Assembly: GCF_042651785.1 (NCBI RefSeq)
Contig: NZ_JBHSEC010000014.1
Coordinates: 179,329-243,328, forward strand
DNA from: Chungangia koreensis
GTDB lineage: Bacteria; Bacillota; Bacilli; Bacillales_A; Planococcaceae
Reading direction: 5' to 3'
DNA: 64,000 bases
The notes under the pieces were generated by a model. The model saw only the letters and a program-made list of their open reading frames with translations. It had not been told where the DNA came from and ran no database searches. Each line of letters opens with the position of its first letter. The stretch's first letter is position 1. Of the stretch, positions 7,520 to 16,529 are shown piece after piece. Both the position numbers and the translations under genes were made by a program.

Positions 7520-8893
7520 CTACAATTCAAGCGGCCTTGTAGCAGGACCTTCCATGACACGTCCATCTTTATAGAATCGGGAACCGTGACAAGGGCAATC
7601 CCACGTTTCATCCGCTTCATTCCAGCGTGTTTTACATCCCATATGAGTACAAGTAGGAGTATCAGTCCGTGTAACTCGTCCACCGACAAACTCCGCAATC
7701 ACCATGCCGTTAATCTTCAATGCTTGTAGCAAAATAGAACCAAAATCGGAACGTGTCGGCGCATAAAGGTCGATTGCCTTGTTGTCTTTGCCGATAATGA
7801 TGTCACGTAAAATATGGCCGGAAACAAGTGAATTGGACATGCCCCATTTTCTGAAGCCAGTGGAAATGAATACATCTGGCTGACCGGAAGTGATTTGCCC
7901 GACATATGGAATAATATCTGGCGTCTGCGGATCCTGTGCGGACCACTGATGTGAAAAATCCGATAAACCAAAAAGTTGTTTGCCCTTTTCGACAAGTGAT
8001 TCGTAATAAGGTTCGGTATCCGATGTGCTTCCTGCCTCATGCTTTCCGCCGCCGATGACTAAATAGGACTTGCCATCAATCTGAGAAGTCCGGACAGAAA
8101 GGGAAGGCTGGTCAACTGCTAAATATTGTCCTTTTAATGGTTTGTTTGTCAGTGCGGACGCGGCATATGATCGTTGTACAACTAATTTGGCAATTTGCAA
8201 TCCACGGAGCGCTTCTACCGGGTAGTGAGTGCAGAGAATCAGTTTGCCATAACGGACATGTGCTCCGTTCTCAAGAACGACCTTATTCTCTTTTAAATTC
8301 AGCATTTGAACTCGCGAATGTTCGTATATTCTTGCGCCAGCTTCGACTGCTTTTTCTGCAAGGCTTTGACCGAATCTCACAGGATGTAACTGGGCTTGGT
8401 CTGCAAGAGTCAAAGTAGACATCATATCTACGGGAATTTCAGAGTCTTTCCCTATTCTTCCTGGAATCTTTAACTGTTGGTAAGCTCTCCACTCATGGTG
8501 GATCATTTCGTCGCCATGCTTTGTTTGGGAGAATAATACGGAATCTGCATTTACTAGTTCATCTTCTTTAGCGAAGTCTCGGGCAAATCGGATTGCTTCT
8601 TCACTTGCATCAAAATAGGCACGTGCACCATCTTCCCCGAATTTGTTGATCAAGTCAGAGTAAATGATGTCATGCTGGGACGTTAGTTTTGCTGTTGTGT
8701 GTCCACTTGCTCCGGCTAAGATTTCTTTACCTTCTAAGAGGATGACATCCTTGCCAGCCTTTGAGAGGAGATAGGCTGTTGTCAACCCGCTTAACCCACC
8801 GCCGACAATGACGACTTCAGCCTGTGCATCTTGAGATAATTTCGGATACGTTTTCTTCGGATAGGCCGTTTCCAGCCACAGTGTTCTCGCCAT
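7520..8893 (-). CDS. FAD-dependent oxidoreductase with C-terminal Rieske domain (YhfW-like)
   Basis: A 457-residue cytoplasmic protein. Residues about 20-380 are a DAO-type FAD domain with the dinucleotide motif VVIVGGGLSGLTTAYLL. The C-terminal about 80 residues are a Rieske 2Fe-2S domain with CTHMGC and CPCHGSRF supplying two cysteines and two histidines. It resembles B. subtilis YhfW; electrons probably pass between flavin and cluster, substrate unknown. The start ATG at 8893 has GGAGGTAAC upstream. It is divergent from the FrnE-like gene. Confidence 0.88.
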   Translation of the reverse strand: MARTLWLETAYPKKTYPKLSQDAQAEVVIVGGGLSGLTTAYLLSKAGKDVILLEGKEILAGASGHTTAKLTSQHDIIYSDLINKFGEDGARAYFDASEEAIRFARDFAKEDELVNADSVLFSQTKHGDEMIHHEWRAYQQLKIPGRIGKDSEIPVDMMSTLTLADQAQLHPVRFGQSLAEKAVEAGARIYEHSRVQMLNLKENKVVLENGAHVRYGKLILCTHYPVEALRGLQIAKLVVQRSYAASALTNKPLKGQYLAVDQPSLSVRTSQIDGKSYLVIGGGKHEAGSTSDTEPYYESLVEKGKQLFGLSDFSHQWSAQDPQTPDIIPYVGQITSGQPDVFISTGFRKWGMSNSLVSGHILRDIIIGKDNKAIDLYAPTRSDFGSILLQALKINGMVIAEFVGGRVTRTDTPTCTHMGCKTRWNEADETWDCPCHGSRFYKDGRVMEGPATRPLEL

Positions 8894-9018
8894 GAATGTT
8901 ACCTCCGTTCTTATCATCAGTAATACCATGAAAGATTGAAAACTATTCCGGAAGCAGAAAAATTGTTCCTTTGGGTAATAGCAATTATCATTAGACATAG
9001 AAATGAGGTGTAGTGGAA

Positions 9019-9726
9019 ATGAAAATTGAAGTATGGTCAGATTATGTTTGCCCTTTTTGCTATATCGGTAAACGATTGTTAGAACAGTCACTGGAACAGA
9101 CAGGATATAAAGAACAGGTGGACATCACTTTCAAAGCGTATGAATTGGACCCGGATGCTCCTAAGGTTTCAACAGAATCCACGGCAGAAATGGTCGCACG
9201 AAAATATGGAACAACTGTAGAAGCTGCGAAGCAAATGAGCCAGCAAATAGGGGATCGCGCTAAAGAAGTGGGTCTCCATTATAATTTTGACAAGATGAAG
9301 CCTGCCAATACGTTTGATGCACATCGGCTTGCTAAGTTTGCTGAGAAAAAAGGCAAAGAAGCTGAACTAAGTGAACTTCTTTTACATTCATATTTCATTG
9401 AAGGAAAAGAGATTGGTCGTCATGAGGTACTTTTGGAATTGGCACAGACTGTAGGCTTAGAACGTGCAGAAGCAGAAAAAGTGCTTGAAAGTGATCAGTA
9501 TTCAGAGGATGTTCGCGCCGATATAAATGAGGCGATGCAAATCGGAGTGAAAGGTGTGCCTTTCTTCGTATTGAATAATAAGTATGCCATTTCTGGTGCA
9601 CAGCCAGCGGAGGTATTCCAAGATGCGCTTCGACAAGTTGCAGAAGAAGAGGGATTAAAGCCGAAGCTAAAGACATTCGGATCAGATCAAGGCGGCCTTT
9701 GCACTGATGGCAGCTGTGATATCTAA
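9019..9726 (+). CDS. DsbA family oxidoreductase, FrnE-like
   Basis: A 235-residue thioredoxin-fold protein without signal peptide. The active-site motif CPFC lies in SDYVCPFCYIGK at residues about 8-19, followed by the alpha-helical insertion of the 2-hydroxychromene-2-carboxylate isomerase/FrnE group and the cis-proline loop GVKGVPFFV. It probably handles thiol-disulfide exchange in the cytoplasm. ATG 9019 sits eight bases after GAGGTG; the GTG at 9013 is too close to it. A strong terminator follows. Confidence 0.9.
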   Translation: MKIEVWSDYVCPFCYIGKRLLEQSLEQTGYKEQVDITFKAYELDPDAPKVSTESTAEMVARKYGTTVEAAKQMSQQIGDRAKEVGLHYNFDKMKPANTFDAHRLAKFAEKKGKEAELSELLLHSYFIEGKEIGRHEVLLELAQTVGLERAEAEKVLESDQYSEDVRADINEAMQIGVKGVPFFVLNNKYAISGAQPAEVFQDALRQVAEEEGLKPKLKTFGSDQGGLCTDGSCDI

Positions 9727-9738
9727 TAGTTAACATGC

Positions 9739-9783
9739 AAAAGGGATCGCAAAGTGGAGTTGGACTTTGTGATCCCTTTTTTT
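9739..9783 (+). terminator. Rho-independent terminator
   Basis: AAAAGGGATC pairs with GATCCCTTTT with further pairing inside, followed by T-run. It also overlaps the end of the convergent DUF2500 gene. Confidence 0.88.
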
Positions 9784-10174
9784 ACTTGCGCTCAAAAGAA
9801 AGATATCTGGTGCCTTGAAATGACAGGATTCCCATATCCCCATCGGCAAGCATGCCGTATTCCTGTCCATTCAACTGTAATTCCATGCGATCGCCGCTTG
9901 ATACTTCAAATGTGACGTAGTAAGTAGTACTTGCACTACTATCTCCACTGCCACCTCTTGTATTTGTTCGTTTTGTCACTACCTTTGCCGGTACGGTGAG
10001 ACGTGGTGAACTATTGTTTTGCGACCATTGCCTTATACTGGAACCAATCACGAATATGAACATCCCAATAATGAAAATGAATAATAACGCAAAAAATACA
10101 CCAAATAGGCCAGGACCTCCGCCAAGGAAGGTGCGTTCAAAAAAACCAGGTCCCTCTATTATAGGATAATCCAT
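9782..10174 (-). CDS. DUF2500 domain-containing membrane protein
   Basis: A 130-residue protein with one or two membrane segments near residues 20-45 and a C-terminal beta-rich domain of about 75 residues (VPAKVVTKRT, TYYVTFE, ERKstop) typical of DUF2500. The function is unknown in the family. The start ATG has GGGGAAGAG upstream. The gene is divergent from the GGDEF-EAL gene and convergent with the FrnE-like gene. Confidence 0.8.
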   Translation of the reverse strand: MDYPIIEGPGFFERTFLGGGPGLFGVFFALLFIFIIGMFIFVIGSSIRQWSQNNSSPRLTVPAKVVTKRTNTRGGSGDSSASTTYYVTFEVSSGDRMELQLNGQEYGMLADGDMGILSFQGTRYLSFERK

Positions 10175-10257
10175 CTGCTCTTCCCCTTTCCCTTACTCAA
10201 GATTTATATACGTATAAAAGTGGAGTTGGTTTCAGACGAAATTATTATATCGTTAAA

Positions 10258-10285
10258 ACAATAGTTCGATGAATCAAACTATTGT
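10258..10285. promoter_or_regulatory. Inverted repeat between DUF2500 and GGDEF-EAL genes
   Basis: ACAATAGTT and its exact complement AACTATTGT are separated by ten bases in the divergent intergenic region. This could be a regulator site for either gene; no regulator is adjacent. Confidence 0.35.
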
Positions 10286-10396
10286 AAATAAAATTAATGG
10301 GAAGCATTGACTAATTTCCGACAGTGTTCGACAATGGAAATGGAAACCTTTCATGTATTGTTATTTAATGGAACCCAAAACGGAGTGTAGCCATCC

Positions 10397-12577
10397 ATGT
10401 CAAATCGGCAAGAAAACAAGTATGGACTAATCACCATGTTAATTCTTTGTATCATCGCCGTAACAGCTATCAATTACAATTTGACGCTTAATCATGTTGT
10501 GAAATCAGTGGACAAAGAATCTGAATTTATATTAGAGAGGATGTCAGAAGAGTCCTCGGAATACATTGCTGAACGGATAGCTAATATGAGATTAATGGCT
10601 GATTATTTGTCTTTTATCCATAGTAACGATGATCTGATCGTCACCTTCTTAAATCGGCAAAAGGATTCGTTGGAAACTTTTGAAAGCTTATCCTATATAA
10701 CTAAAGAAGGAAGAATGCTAACAGCTCAAGGAAGAAGTATGGAAATACCAGACCGAGAATCTGTCAATCTCGCACTTTCTTCAAAAGAGCCTATATATAG
10801 TGATGTATTTGAAGTAGAGCCAGACGTATTCGCAGCCGCTATTCGCTTCCCGGTAATGGTGGACGAAGAAGTGGTAGGGGTTATTTCAGGAACCATCAAT
10901 GCACAAGAAATGATGTCTAACGTGTCTAAAGGGTTGGACATTTCAGGTCAAGCCTCACTTAGTGCTAACCAGCGTATCATCGTCTCAACAGCAAATGATC
11001 TTAAGGTGAATGCGGTCATCCCGTTTTCCGATATTTTTCTTGGGGATATGGAAGCTCATGTTGAAGGCAGAGAGTTAGTAAATGAACAAGATGCCCATTT
11101 TATTAAATATAACCAGGTTGTCCCAAACTGGTATGTCGTTTTAGATACATATTCAAGCGAAAGCCAACAGGCAGTGACTTTCCTTTTTTGGCGAAATTAT
11201 TTGTTCATAGCAGGGGGAGTATTGGCATTACTTACGATTTATCTTCTGTTGAAGAAGTACAAAATTAGGAAAGAACGGCTATTAAAACAAGACCTTTTAA
11301 CGGGATTATCGAACCGTGTTCAGTTAGAGGAAGATTTAAAGGAAGCATTTGAAAAAAAATCGAAAAGTTCACTTTATGTAATTCTCATTAATATCGATCG
11401 GTTTAAGAATATCAATGACCGTTTTGGTTATCAGAGTGGGGACCGGGTACTTTACGAACTGAGCCGGATGGTACAGACTGTTGTATCTTCTAATCAGTTA
11501 TATCGGGTTGGAGCGGATGAATTTGTTTTAACTGCCTATTCGAATTCTGAAGAGCAAATCTATAAAACGATGGATTCAATTCTAAAAAGTGCTGACCGTC
11601 CAGTGATCCTACCTTCTGGAGAATCTCTTTGGATGACAATCAGTATCGGAATCCGGCATTACGAGAAAGGCGTCAGTTCCGATGTACTGCTGCAAGATGC
11701 ATCTTTAGCCGTACAGCATGCAAAGGGCATGGGCGGGAACCGATACGTTCTGTTCACGAAGGAATTGAGTACACAGCATGAACGTGTCCGCCTCATGGAA
11801 AAAAATCTGGCTACAGCTTTACAAAACAATGAATTCCACTTAGTGTATCAGCCGTTGTACTTATTGCAGTCAGAGAAAATAACAGGATATGAAGCATTAT
11901 TAAGATGGAATTCACCAGCTCTTGGTGAAATTTCGCCAGTTGAATTTGTACCAGTTTTGGAAAGCACTGATTTAATCATCCCAGTAGGTCGGTGGGTGAT
12001 GCATGAGGTAGCTCAAACAGTCAATCGGTGGGAGCAGGAAACGGAAGAACACTTCCAAGTAGGCATTAATATTTCGATTAAACAGCTAATGCACCCGGAA
12101 TTCATAAATGATGTTAAAAGTCTGCTGAAGGAGACTTCAGTGTCGACTGATAAACTACTATTTGAAATTACCGAGTCTGTAGCTGTTCAAAATAGTGTAC
12201 TGGCACTCTCCATATTAAATGAATTGAACGCGCTTGGTATTCAGACAGCGCTTGACGACTTCGGTACAGGCTACTCCTCGCTTTCAATCTTAAAAACATT
12301 ACCGATTCAACATTTAAAAGTGGATCGTTCGTTCATAATGATTATGGAAAGTGATGGGGATAAGTCGAAAATGATTTTAAAAGGCATCATCGATATTGCA
12401 AAAGGCCTCGGGTTGAACACTGTTATGGAAGGTGTCGAAACGATCGAGCAATTGACGCTTCTGAAAGAAATGGGTGCGGAGAAAATCCAAGGCTATTTAA
12501 TAAGTAAACCGGTTCTTCCAAGGAAGGCATTGGCATTACGGAGTGTCAACTACTTCAAGGCGCAAGAATCGAAATGA
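10397..12577 (+). CDS. Membrane GGDEF-EAL protein, probable c-di-GMP phosphodiesterase
   Basis: A 726-residue protein. An N-terminal membrane segment, an extracytoplasmic dCache-like sensor (about 35-265) and a second membrane segment (about 270-290) precede GGDEF and EAL domains. The GGDEF signature reads GADEF at 372-376 and no RxxD inhibitory site is visible, so cyclase activity is doubtful. The EAL domain looks active: EALLRW at 499-504, DDFGTGYS at 620-627, KVDRSF and EGVET. The predicted role is c-di-GMP hydrolysis in response to an external signal. The start ATG lies nine bases after GGAGTG. Confidence 0.88.
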   Translation: MSNRQENKYGLITMLILCIIAVTAINYNLTLNHVVKSVDKESEFILERMSEESSEYIAERIANMRLMADYLSFIHSNDDLIVTFLNRQKDSLETFESLSYITKEGRMLTAQGRSMEIPDRESVNLALSSKEPIYSDVFEVEPDVFAAAIRFPVMVDEEVVGVISGTINAQEMMSNVSKGLDISGQASLSANQRIIVSTANDLKVNAVIPFSDIFLGDMEAHVEGRELVNEQDAHFIKYNQVVPNWYVVLDTYSSESQQAVTFLFWRNYLFIAGGVLALLTIYLLLKKYKIRKERLLKQDLLTGLSNRVQLEEDLKEAFEKKSKSSLYVILINIDRFKNINDRFGYQSGDRVLYELSRMVQTVVSSNQLYRVGADEFVLTAYSNSEEQIYKTMDSILKSADRPVILPSGESLWMTISIGIRHYEKGVSSDVLLQDASLAVQHAKGMGGNRYVLFTKELSTQHERVRLMEKNLATALQNNEFHLVYQPLYLLQSEKITGYEALLRWNSPALGEISPVEFVPVLESTDLIIPVGRWVMHEVAQTVNRWEQETEEHFQVGINISIKQLMHPEFINDVKSLLKETSVSTDKLLFEITESVAVQNSVLALSILNELNALGIQTALDDFGTGYSSLSILKTLPIQHLKVDRSFIMIMESDGDKSKMILKGIIDIAKGLGLNTVMEGVETIEQLTLLKEMGAEKIQGYLISKPVLPRKALALRSVNYFKAQESK

Positions 12578-12608
12578 TTGTTGCCGAGTTTTTGTACTGA
12601 AAATGTAA

Positions 12609-12640
12609 AAAACCTCCTCTCGATTTCGAGAGGAGGTTTT
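12609..12640 (+). terminator. Bidirectional terminator between GGDEF-EAL gene and yceI
   Basis: A 14-bp stem (AAAACCTCCTCTCG with its complement) with a four-base loop, A-rich on the left and T-rich on the right. Confidence 0.85.
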
Positions 12641-12650
12641 GTGATTAGAA

Positions 12651-13175
12651 TTATGCAGGGTTTGCTTCAAGTTCGATATCGATTTTAATATCTTCTCCAA
12701 CTAAAACGCCGCCAGTTTCAAGTGCTGCATTCCAAGTTAAGCCGAACTCTTTACGGTTGATCTTAGTCTCAGCTGAAAATGCTACTACTTCAACGCCCCA
12801 TGGGTTAGTACCTTTGCCGCCAAACTCAGCTTCAAATGTCACTTTCTTCGTTGTATCTTTGATCGTTAAATCACCTGTAACATCATATTCGCCGTCGCCT
12901 TTATTGACGATGTCAGTAGCTACGAATGTAATCGATGGATAATTTTCAACATCGAAGAAATCAGCAGAACGAAGGTGGTTGTCACGGTCTTCATTTTTTG
13001 TATTGATGCTGTTCACATCGATTTTAAACTCAATTTTTGCTCCTGTTAAATCTTCAGGAGTACCTTCCAATTCCGCTTCAAAGTTTGAGAAGCTTCCACG
13101 TACTTTTGAAACCATCATGTGTTTAACAGAAAAGCCTATTTCAGAGTGTGCCAAGTCAACATTATATTTCGCCAT
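12651..13175 (-). CDS. yceI: YceI family protein (lipocalin-like)
   Basis: A 174-residue protein without signal peptide. It starts with the family pattern YNVDLAHSEIGFSVKHMMVSKVRG and has the beta-barrel repeats of YceI/PF04264, such as GDLTIKDTTKKVTFEAEF. Family members bind isoprenoids or similar lipids; the role in Bacillales is unclear. AGGAGGAAG precedes the ATG. A strong vegetative promoter lies upstream and the gene is divergent from an HxlR regulator that may control it. Confidence 0.9.
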   Translation of the reverse strand: MAKYNVDLAHSEIGFSVKHMMVSKVRGSFSNFEAELEGTPEDLTGAKIEFKIDVNSINTKNEDRDNHLRSADFFDVENYPSITFVATDIVNKGDGEYDVTGDLTIKDTTKKVTFEAEFGGKGTNPWGVEVVAFSAETKINRKEFGLTWNAALETGGVLVGEDIKIDIELEANPA

Positions 13176-13213
13176 TTTTTCTTCCTCCTAAAAATTAGAA
13201 TCTTTCTATACAC

Positions 13214-13242
13214 AATATAAAATGCATAAACCTTGAAGTCAA
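13214..13242 (-). promoter_or_regulatory. Promoter of yceI
   Basis: On the minus strand TTGACT (13242-13237), a 17-base spacer and TATATT (13219-13214) match sigma-A. An overlapping GTTTAT-N12-GTGTAT is a weak sigma-B-like match. Confidence 0.6.
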
Positions 13243-13360
13243 GATATTTTTATTAATTTGGTTACTTTTTTTCACCAATATACTATTAGTCATTTAATTA
13301 CACTGAAGTTTACTTTAGATGAAAAAGGAGTATAATATTATAGAAAATGGGGGGATTTAA

Positions 13361-13666
13361 ATGAAAGAAAAGTGTTTATGTCCGCGTTTGGCGAAAGCTA
13401 TGGACCTTTTAGGAAAGCGGTGGACCGCTTTAATCATATATCAATTACTTGAAGGCTCTCAACGATTCAATGAAATCGAATCTGCACTTCCAATCAGTGG
13501 AAGGCTTCTTTCTGAAAGACTGAAAGAACTGGAGAAGGAAGGGCTCGTAGAGCGAAAAGTGTATCCTGAAGTTCCCGTGAGAGTCGAATATGCTTTAACT
13601 GAAAAAGGATTGGGTCTTAAGACGACAATTGAGGGCATACAACAATGGTCGCAAGACTGGTGTTAA
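13361..13666 (+). CDS. HxlR family transcriptional regulator (YodB-like)
   Basis: A 101-residue winged-helix repressor of the HxlR/DUF24 family: LLGKRWTALIIYQL, RFNEIE, SERLKELEKEGLVERKVYPE. Cysteine 7 in CPRL and the C-terminal cysteine align with Cys6 and Cys101 of B. subtilis YodB, which form a redox disulfide between subunits. It may therefore sense quinones or electrophiles; that is inference from alignment by eye. The start ATG follows GGGGGG. The divergent yceI is a candidate target. Confidence 0.85.
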   Translation: MKEKCLCPRLAKAMDLLGKRWTALIIYQLLEGSQRFNEIESALPISGRLLSERLKELEKEGLVERKVYPEVPVRVEYALTEKGLGLKTTIEGIQQWSQDWC

Positions 13667-13677
13667 TGAAATGGCAC

Positions 13678-13706
13678 TTGTCATGACTATGTCCGCATAC
13701 TATGAT
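13678..13706 (+). promoter_or_regulatory. Promoter of murB
   Basis: TTGTCA, a 17-base spacer and TATGAT lie about 35 bases before the murB start. Confidence 0.6.
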
Positions 13707-13739
13707 AGGTGAGAAGGTTTTTTGAAAGGAATTGACTCC

Positions 13740-14654
13740 ATGAAAACTGAATGGTTTAAGGCATTAAGTGAAAAGATCAGCAGTAATAATATAAAAATAG
13801 ACGAACCATTAAATCTCCATACAGCAACTAAAATGGGTGGTAACGCAGACGTTTTTGTTGTACCGGAAAATGAAGAAGAAGCACAATTTGTCGTTAAATA
13901 TGCCCACTCCAACGGTATTCCGATTCTTCTTTTAGGAAACGGCTCTAACATGGTTGTCCGTGATGGCGGTGTCCGTGGAATCGTAGTGAACTTCTCGAAG
14001 TTGAACAAGATTATAATTGACGGAACTCATGTATACGCTGAAGGTGGAGCAGACGTAAAGGAAGTATCTAAACAAGCAGCAGCTGAAGGTTTGACAGGCT
14101 TTGAGTTCGCATGCGGTATTCCAGGTACCATTGGCGGCGGCATGGCGATGAACGCCGGAGCTTATGGTGGGGAATTTAAGGATGTTATCATCCAATCTAC
14201 CGTATTAACGCCGGAAGGGGAACTTAAGGTCCTCTCAAAAGATGAACTTGAACTTGACTACAGAAAGAGTGTCATTGCAAAAAAAGGCTATTACGTACTT
14301 TCTGCAGAGTTCGGATTGGCATATGGAGTGCAAGAAGAAATCGATGCAACCATTGCTGATTTAACATACAAACGCGAATCGAAACAACCGCTCGAATACC
14401 CTTCAGCAGGTAGTGTATTTAAACGCCCGCCCGGGTATTTTGCAGGAAAGCTGATCCAAGATAGTGATTTACAAGGAAAAGGCTTCGGTGGTGCGGAAGT
14501 CTCCATGAAACACGCCGGGTTTATTGTCAATAAAAACGGGGCAACTGCAACGGATTATATTCAAACAATCGAAATGGTCCAAAGCACTGTAAAAGAAAAA
14601 TTTGGCGTTGATCTTGAATTAGAAGTGAAAATCGTCGGAGAAGAACCGATGTAA
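13740..14654 (+). CDS. murB: UDP-N-acetylenolpyruvoylglucosamine reductase
   Basis: Reduces UDP-GlcNAc-enolpyruvate to UDP-MurNAc with NADPH, the second committed step of peptidoglycan precursor synthesis. The 304-residue protein has the FAD-binding N-terminal domain (LGNGSNMVV, GTIGGGMAMNAGAYG) and the type II MurB C-terminus with catalytic serine in YPSAGSVFKRP. ATG 13740 has AAAGGA nine bases upstream; an in-frame TTG at 13722 is an alternative. Its own promoter and terminator flank it. Confidence 0.94.
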   Translation: MKTEWFKALSEKISSNNIKIDEPLNLHTATKMGGNADVFVVPENEEEAQFVVKYAHSNGIPILLLGNGSNMVVRDGGVRGIVVNFSKLNKIIIDGTHVYAEGGADVKEVSKQAAAEGLTGFEFACGIPGTIGGGMAMNAGAYGGEFKDVIIQSTVLTPEGELKVLSKDELELDYRKSVIAKKGYYVLSAEFGLAYGVQEEIDATIADLTYKRESKQPLEYPSAGSVFKRPPGYFAGKLIQDSDLQGKGFGGAEVSMKHAGFIVNKNGATATDYIQTIEMVQSTVKEKFGVDLELEVKIVGEEPM

Positions 14655-14659
14655 CTGAC

Positions 14660-14695
14660 GTGTCCGGCCCTTTGTAGCCGGACACTATTTTTTTA
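14660..14695 (+). terminator. Rho-independent terminator of murB
   Basis: GTGTCCGGC pairs with GCCGGACAC, followed by TATTTTTTT. Confidence 0.85.
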
Positions 14696-14711
14696 GGAGA
14701 AGGTGTGTCAT

Positions 14712-15053
14712 GTGGTGATAGTCGGGCTCGGCGGAGCGGTTGGCGCAGTACTACGTTTGCTTGTAACAAGTTATATGGACGGTGCCGCTCTATGGTTGGT
14801 GAACGGAATAGGAAGCTTAGCTCTCGGGTATATGAATGGACGTTTAAGAGGTCAATCTAAATGGATACTGTTCTTCGGTACCGGTATGATCGGATCGTTC
14901 ACGACATTCTCGGCGTTTTCGCAACAGTGGTTTGACTTGTTGGCCCATGACTTCATTGCTGGTATATTGTATGGAATTGGAATGACTATCCTTTGCTTTT
15001 TCCTCTGCTGGTTCGGATTGAATGCAGGTAGAAAGAGAGGCGGTCAGGCATGA
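14712..15053 (+). CDS. crcB: Fluoride channel CrcB/Fluc, subunit 1
   Basis: A 113-residue membrane protein with four helices, exporting fluoride as part of a dual-topology dimer. Family marks are GGAVGAVLRLL, a conserved asparagine in WLVNGIGSLALG and the GSFTTFSAFS phenylalanine box. It overlaps the next crcB by four bases, the usual heterodimer arrangement in Gram-positives. The start is uncertain: GTG 14712 lies six bases after AAGGTG, GTG 14703 is an alternative. No fluoride riboswitch is visible upstream. Confidence 0.88.
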   Translation: MVIVGLGGAVGAVLRLLVTSYMDGAALWLVNGIGSLALGYMNGRLRGQSKWILFFGTGMIGSFTTFSAFSQQWFDLLAHDFIAGILYGIGMTILCFFLCWFGLNAGRKRGGQA

Positions 15054-15394
15054 TGATCCTTTTGACGGCAGTTGGAGGGTTTTTCGGAGCCATTGCCCGG
15101 TATTTGACGTCAAAACTGTTTAAGCGTTTAAATTCGGGCTTTTCTGCAACGATGGCAGTAAATCTGTTAGGTTCCTTTCTAATGGGACTGGCTGCCCGTG
15201 CTGCGTGGGATGATTTGAATTGGCGAACACTCGTTATCACAGGGTTTTTAGGCGCTTTTACAACATTTTCTACATTCATGTATGATGCGGTGGAGTTGGC
15301 AGAAGAGAAATTGCCGTTCAAGTCTTTGATCTATGTAGTACTGACTCTCATCGGTGGATTACTGCTATTTATGATGGGTTGGAGTTTATCCTGA
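15050..15394 (+). CDS. crcB: Fluoride channel CrcB/Fluc, subunit 2
   Basis: A 114-residue four-helix membrane protein, partner of the upstream subunit. It carries GGFFGAIARYL, the pore asparagine in AVNLLGSFLMG and GAFTTFSTFMYD. ATG 15050 overlaps the stop of the first crcB, so the two are translationally coupled. Pairs of homologous crcB genes form one channel of opposed subunits. Confidence 0.92.
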   Translation: MMILLTAVGGFFGAIARYLTSKLFKRLNSGFSATMAVNLLGSFLMGLAARAAWDDLNWRTLVITGFLGAFTTFSTFMYDAVELAEEKLPFKSLIYVVLTLIGGLLLFMMGWSLS

Positions 15395-15445
15395 TCATCC
15401 AAAGAACTCCGCTGAAAGTCATCATAATGAGAAGTGGAAATAACA

Positions 15446-15475
15446 AAGGGAGCCCTTATTCAGAGGCTCCCTTTG
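15446..15475. terminator. Bidirectional terminator
   Basis: AAAGGGAGC pairs with GCTCCCTTT between the convergent crcB and P1 peptidase genes. Confidence 0.75.
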
Positions 15476-15477
15476 AC

Positions 15478-16470
15478 TTACTTGTTTAACTTGAAATTAC
15501 CTTTCTCAACAACGCGTCCTTTCCGGCCAATAGTTGTTTCTGCATGCAGGACTGATTGGTAGACCGCTTCCTCAGTCGCTTCAATGACCGCTTGGAAAAG
15601 ATCATTCATTACAGCTGAATCATCGCGAAGAATCGCATTTTCGGTATACATTTCCGTACTTTCATGCGGGATCATATAGCCGTTAGAGAATGCGATGATA
15701 ATGTCTCCGCTGCCGTTATGTACGTGTGTGCCCGTTCGTCCAAGACCGATTGCGGCGCGTTTAGCAAAACGTTTAAGCTGCCGCTCGTTTACTGGTGCAT
15801 CGGTTGCGACGACGATTATTACTGAGCCGTCAGGTTTCTCTAAATCGTCCGGAGCCCAATCCGCAATTTTAATTTCATGAGCACGACCGAAGTTCGTTAA
15901 TGTTAAAACACCAACTGTATACTGATAGTTCTCGCCCTCGACGATTCTGGATGAACTGCCGATTCCACCCTTCACCCCATAGCAAATCATTCCTTTTCCC
16001 GCGCCGACTGCCCCCATTTCAAAGACACCGGACTCCGCTTTAACGATTGCCTGTTCAGCATGCTCAGGACGGACCGCCATAAGACGCATGGAATTCAAAT
16101 AGCTGTCGTTACATTCGCCGACGACAATATTCAAAGAACTGGTTTGATCTCCGATTTCAGGATTTTCATGAAGCATATACCCCATGGTTCCTTCCAATAC
16201 AGCTCCAACACTAAAAGTATTCGTAAGCATGATCGGGGATTCTATTACACCCAACTCATCGACTTGTATCAATCCCGCAGTTTTTCCGAACCCGTTTAAG
16301 ACGAAGCTCGCAGCTGGTACTTTTTCCTTGAACCAGTTTCCGCTATGAGGCAAGATTGCCGTGACTCCTGTGCAGATTGTGTCATCCTCATTCAATTTCT
16401 CATATAGCGTAACATGTCCGACTTTTACGCCTTCCACATCCGTAATGACGTTCCATTTTCCTCTTTTCAT
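15478..16470 (-). CDS. P1 family peptidase (DmpA-like aminopeptidase)
   Basis: A 330-residue cytoplasmic protein of peptidase family S58/P1. It opens with ITDVEGVKVGHVTL and has GGIGSSSR near residue 170, where self-cleavage creates the N-terminal nucleophile. Such enzymes release N-terminal D- or L-residues or beta-peptides; the substrate here is unknown. GGAGGAAG precedes the ATG. A terminator separates it from the upstream universal stress gene. Confidence 0.88.
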   Translation of the reverse strand: MKRGKWNVITDVEGVKVGHVTLYEKLNEDDTICTGVTAILPHSGNWFKEKVPAASFVLNGFGKTAGLIQVDELGVIESPIMLTNTFSVGAVLEGTMGYMLHENPEIGDQTSSLNIVVGECNDSYLNSMRLMAVRPEHAEQAIVKAESGVFEMGAVGAGKGMICYGVKGGIGSSSRIVEGENYQYTVGVLTLTNFGRAHEIKIADWAPDDLEKPDGSVIIVVATDAPVNERQLKRFAKRAAIGLGRTGTHVHNGSGDIIIAFSNGYMIPHESTEMYTENAILRDDSAVMNDLFQAVIEATEEAVYQSVLHAETTIGRKGRVVEKGNFKLNK

Positions 16471-16492
16471 TTCGCTTCCTCCATTGATAAAA

Positions 16493-16518
16493 GACCTTTT
16501 CCGAAAGCGGAAAAGGTC
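16493..16518 (-). terminator. Rho-independent terminator of the usp gene
   Basis: An 11-bp stem (GACCTTTTCCG with CGGAAAAGGTC) and a four-base loop; on the minus strand TTTTAT follows. Confidence 0.8.
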
Positions 16519-16529
16519 ATTATTAGTAG

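Noticed and set aside
7058..7729. Overlapping open frames with heptapeptide repeats in array 1, on both strands
   Set aside because: They are open only because the repeat period is 21 bp; no ribosome sites, and they overlap the ends of ppaC and the oxidoreductase gene.
14655..14711. Fluoride riboswitch before crcB
   Set aside because: The gap is filled by the murB terminator and a ribosome site; no room or motif for the aptamer.
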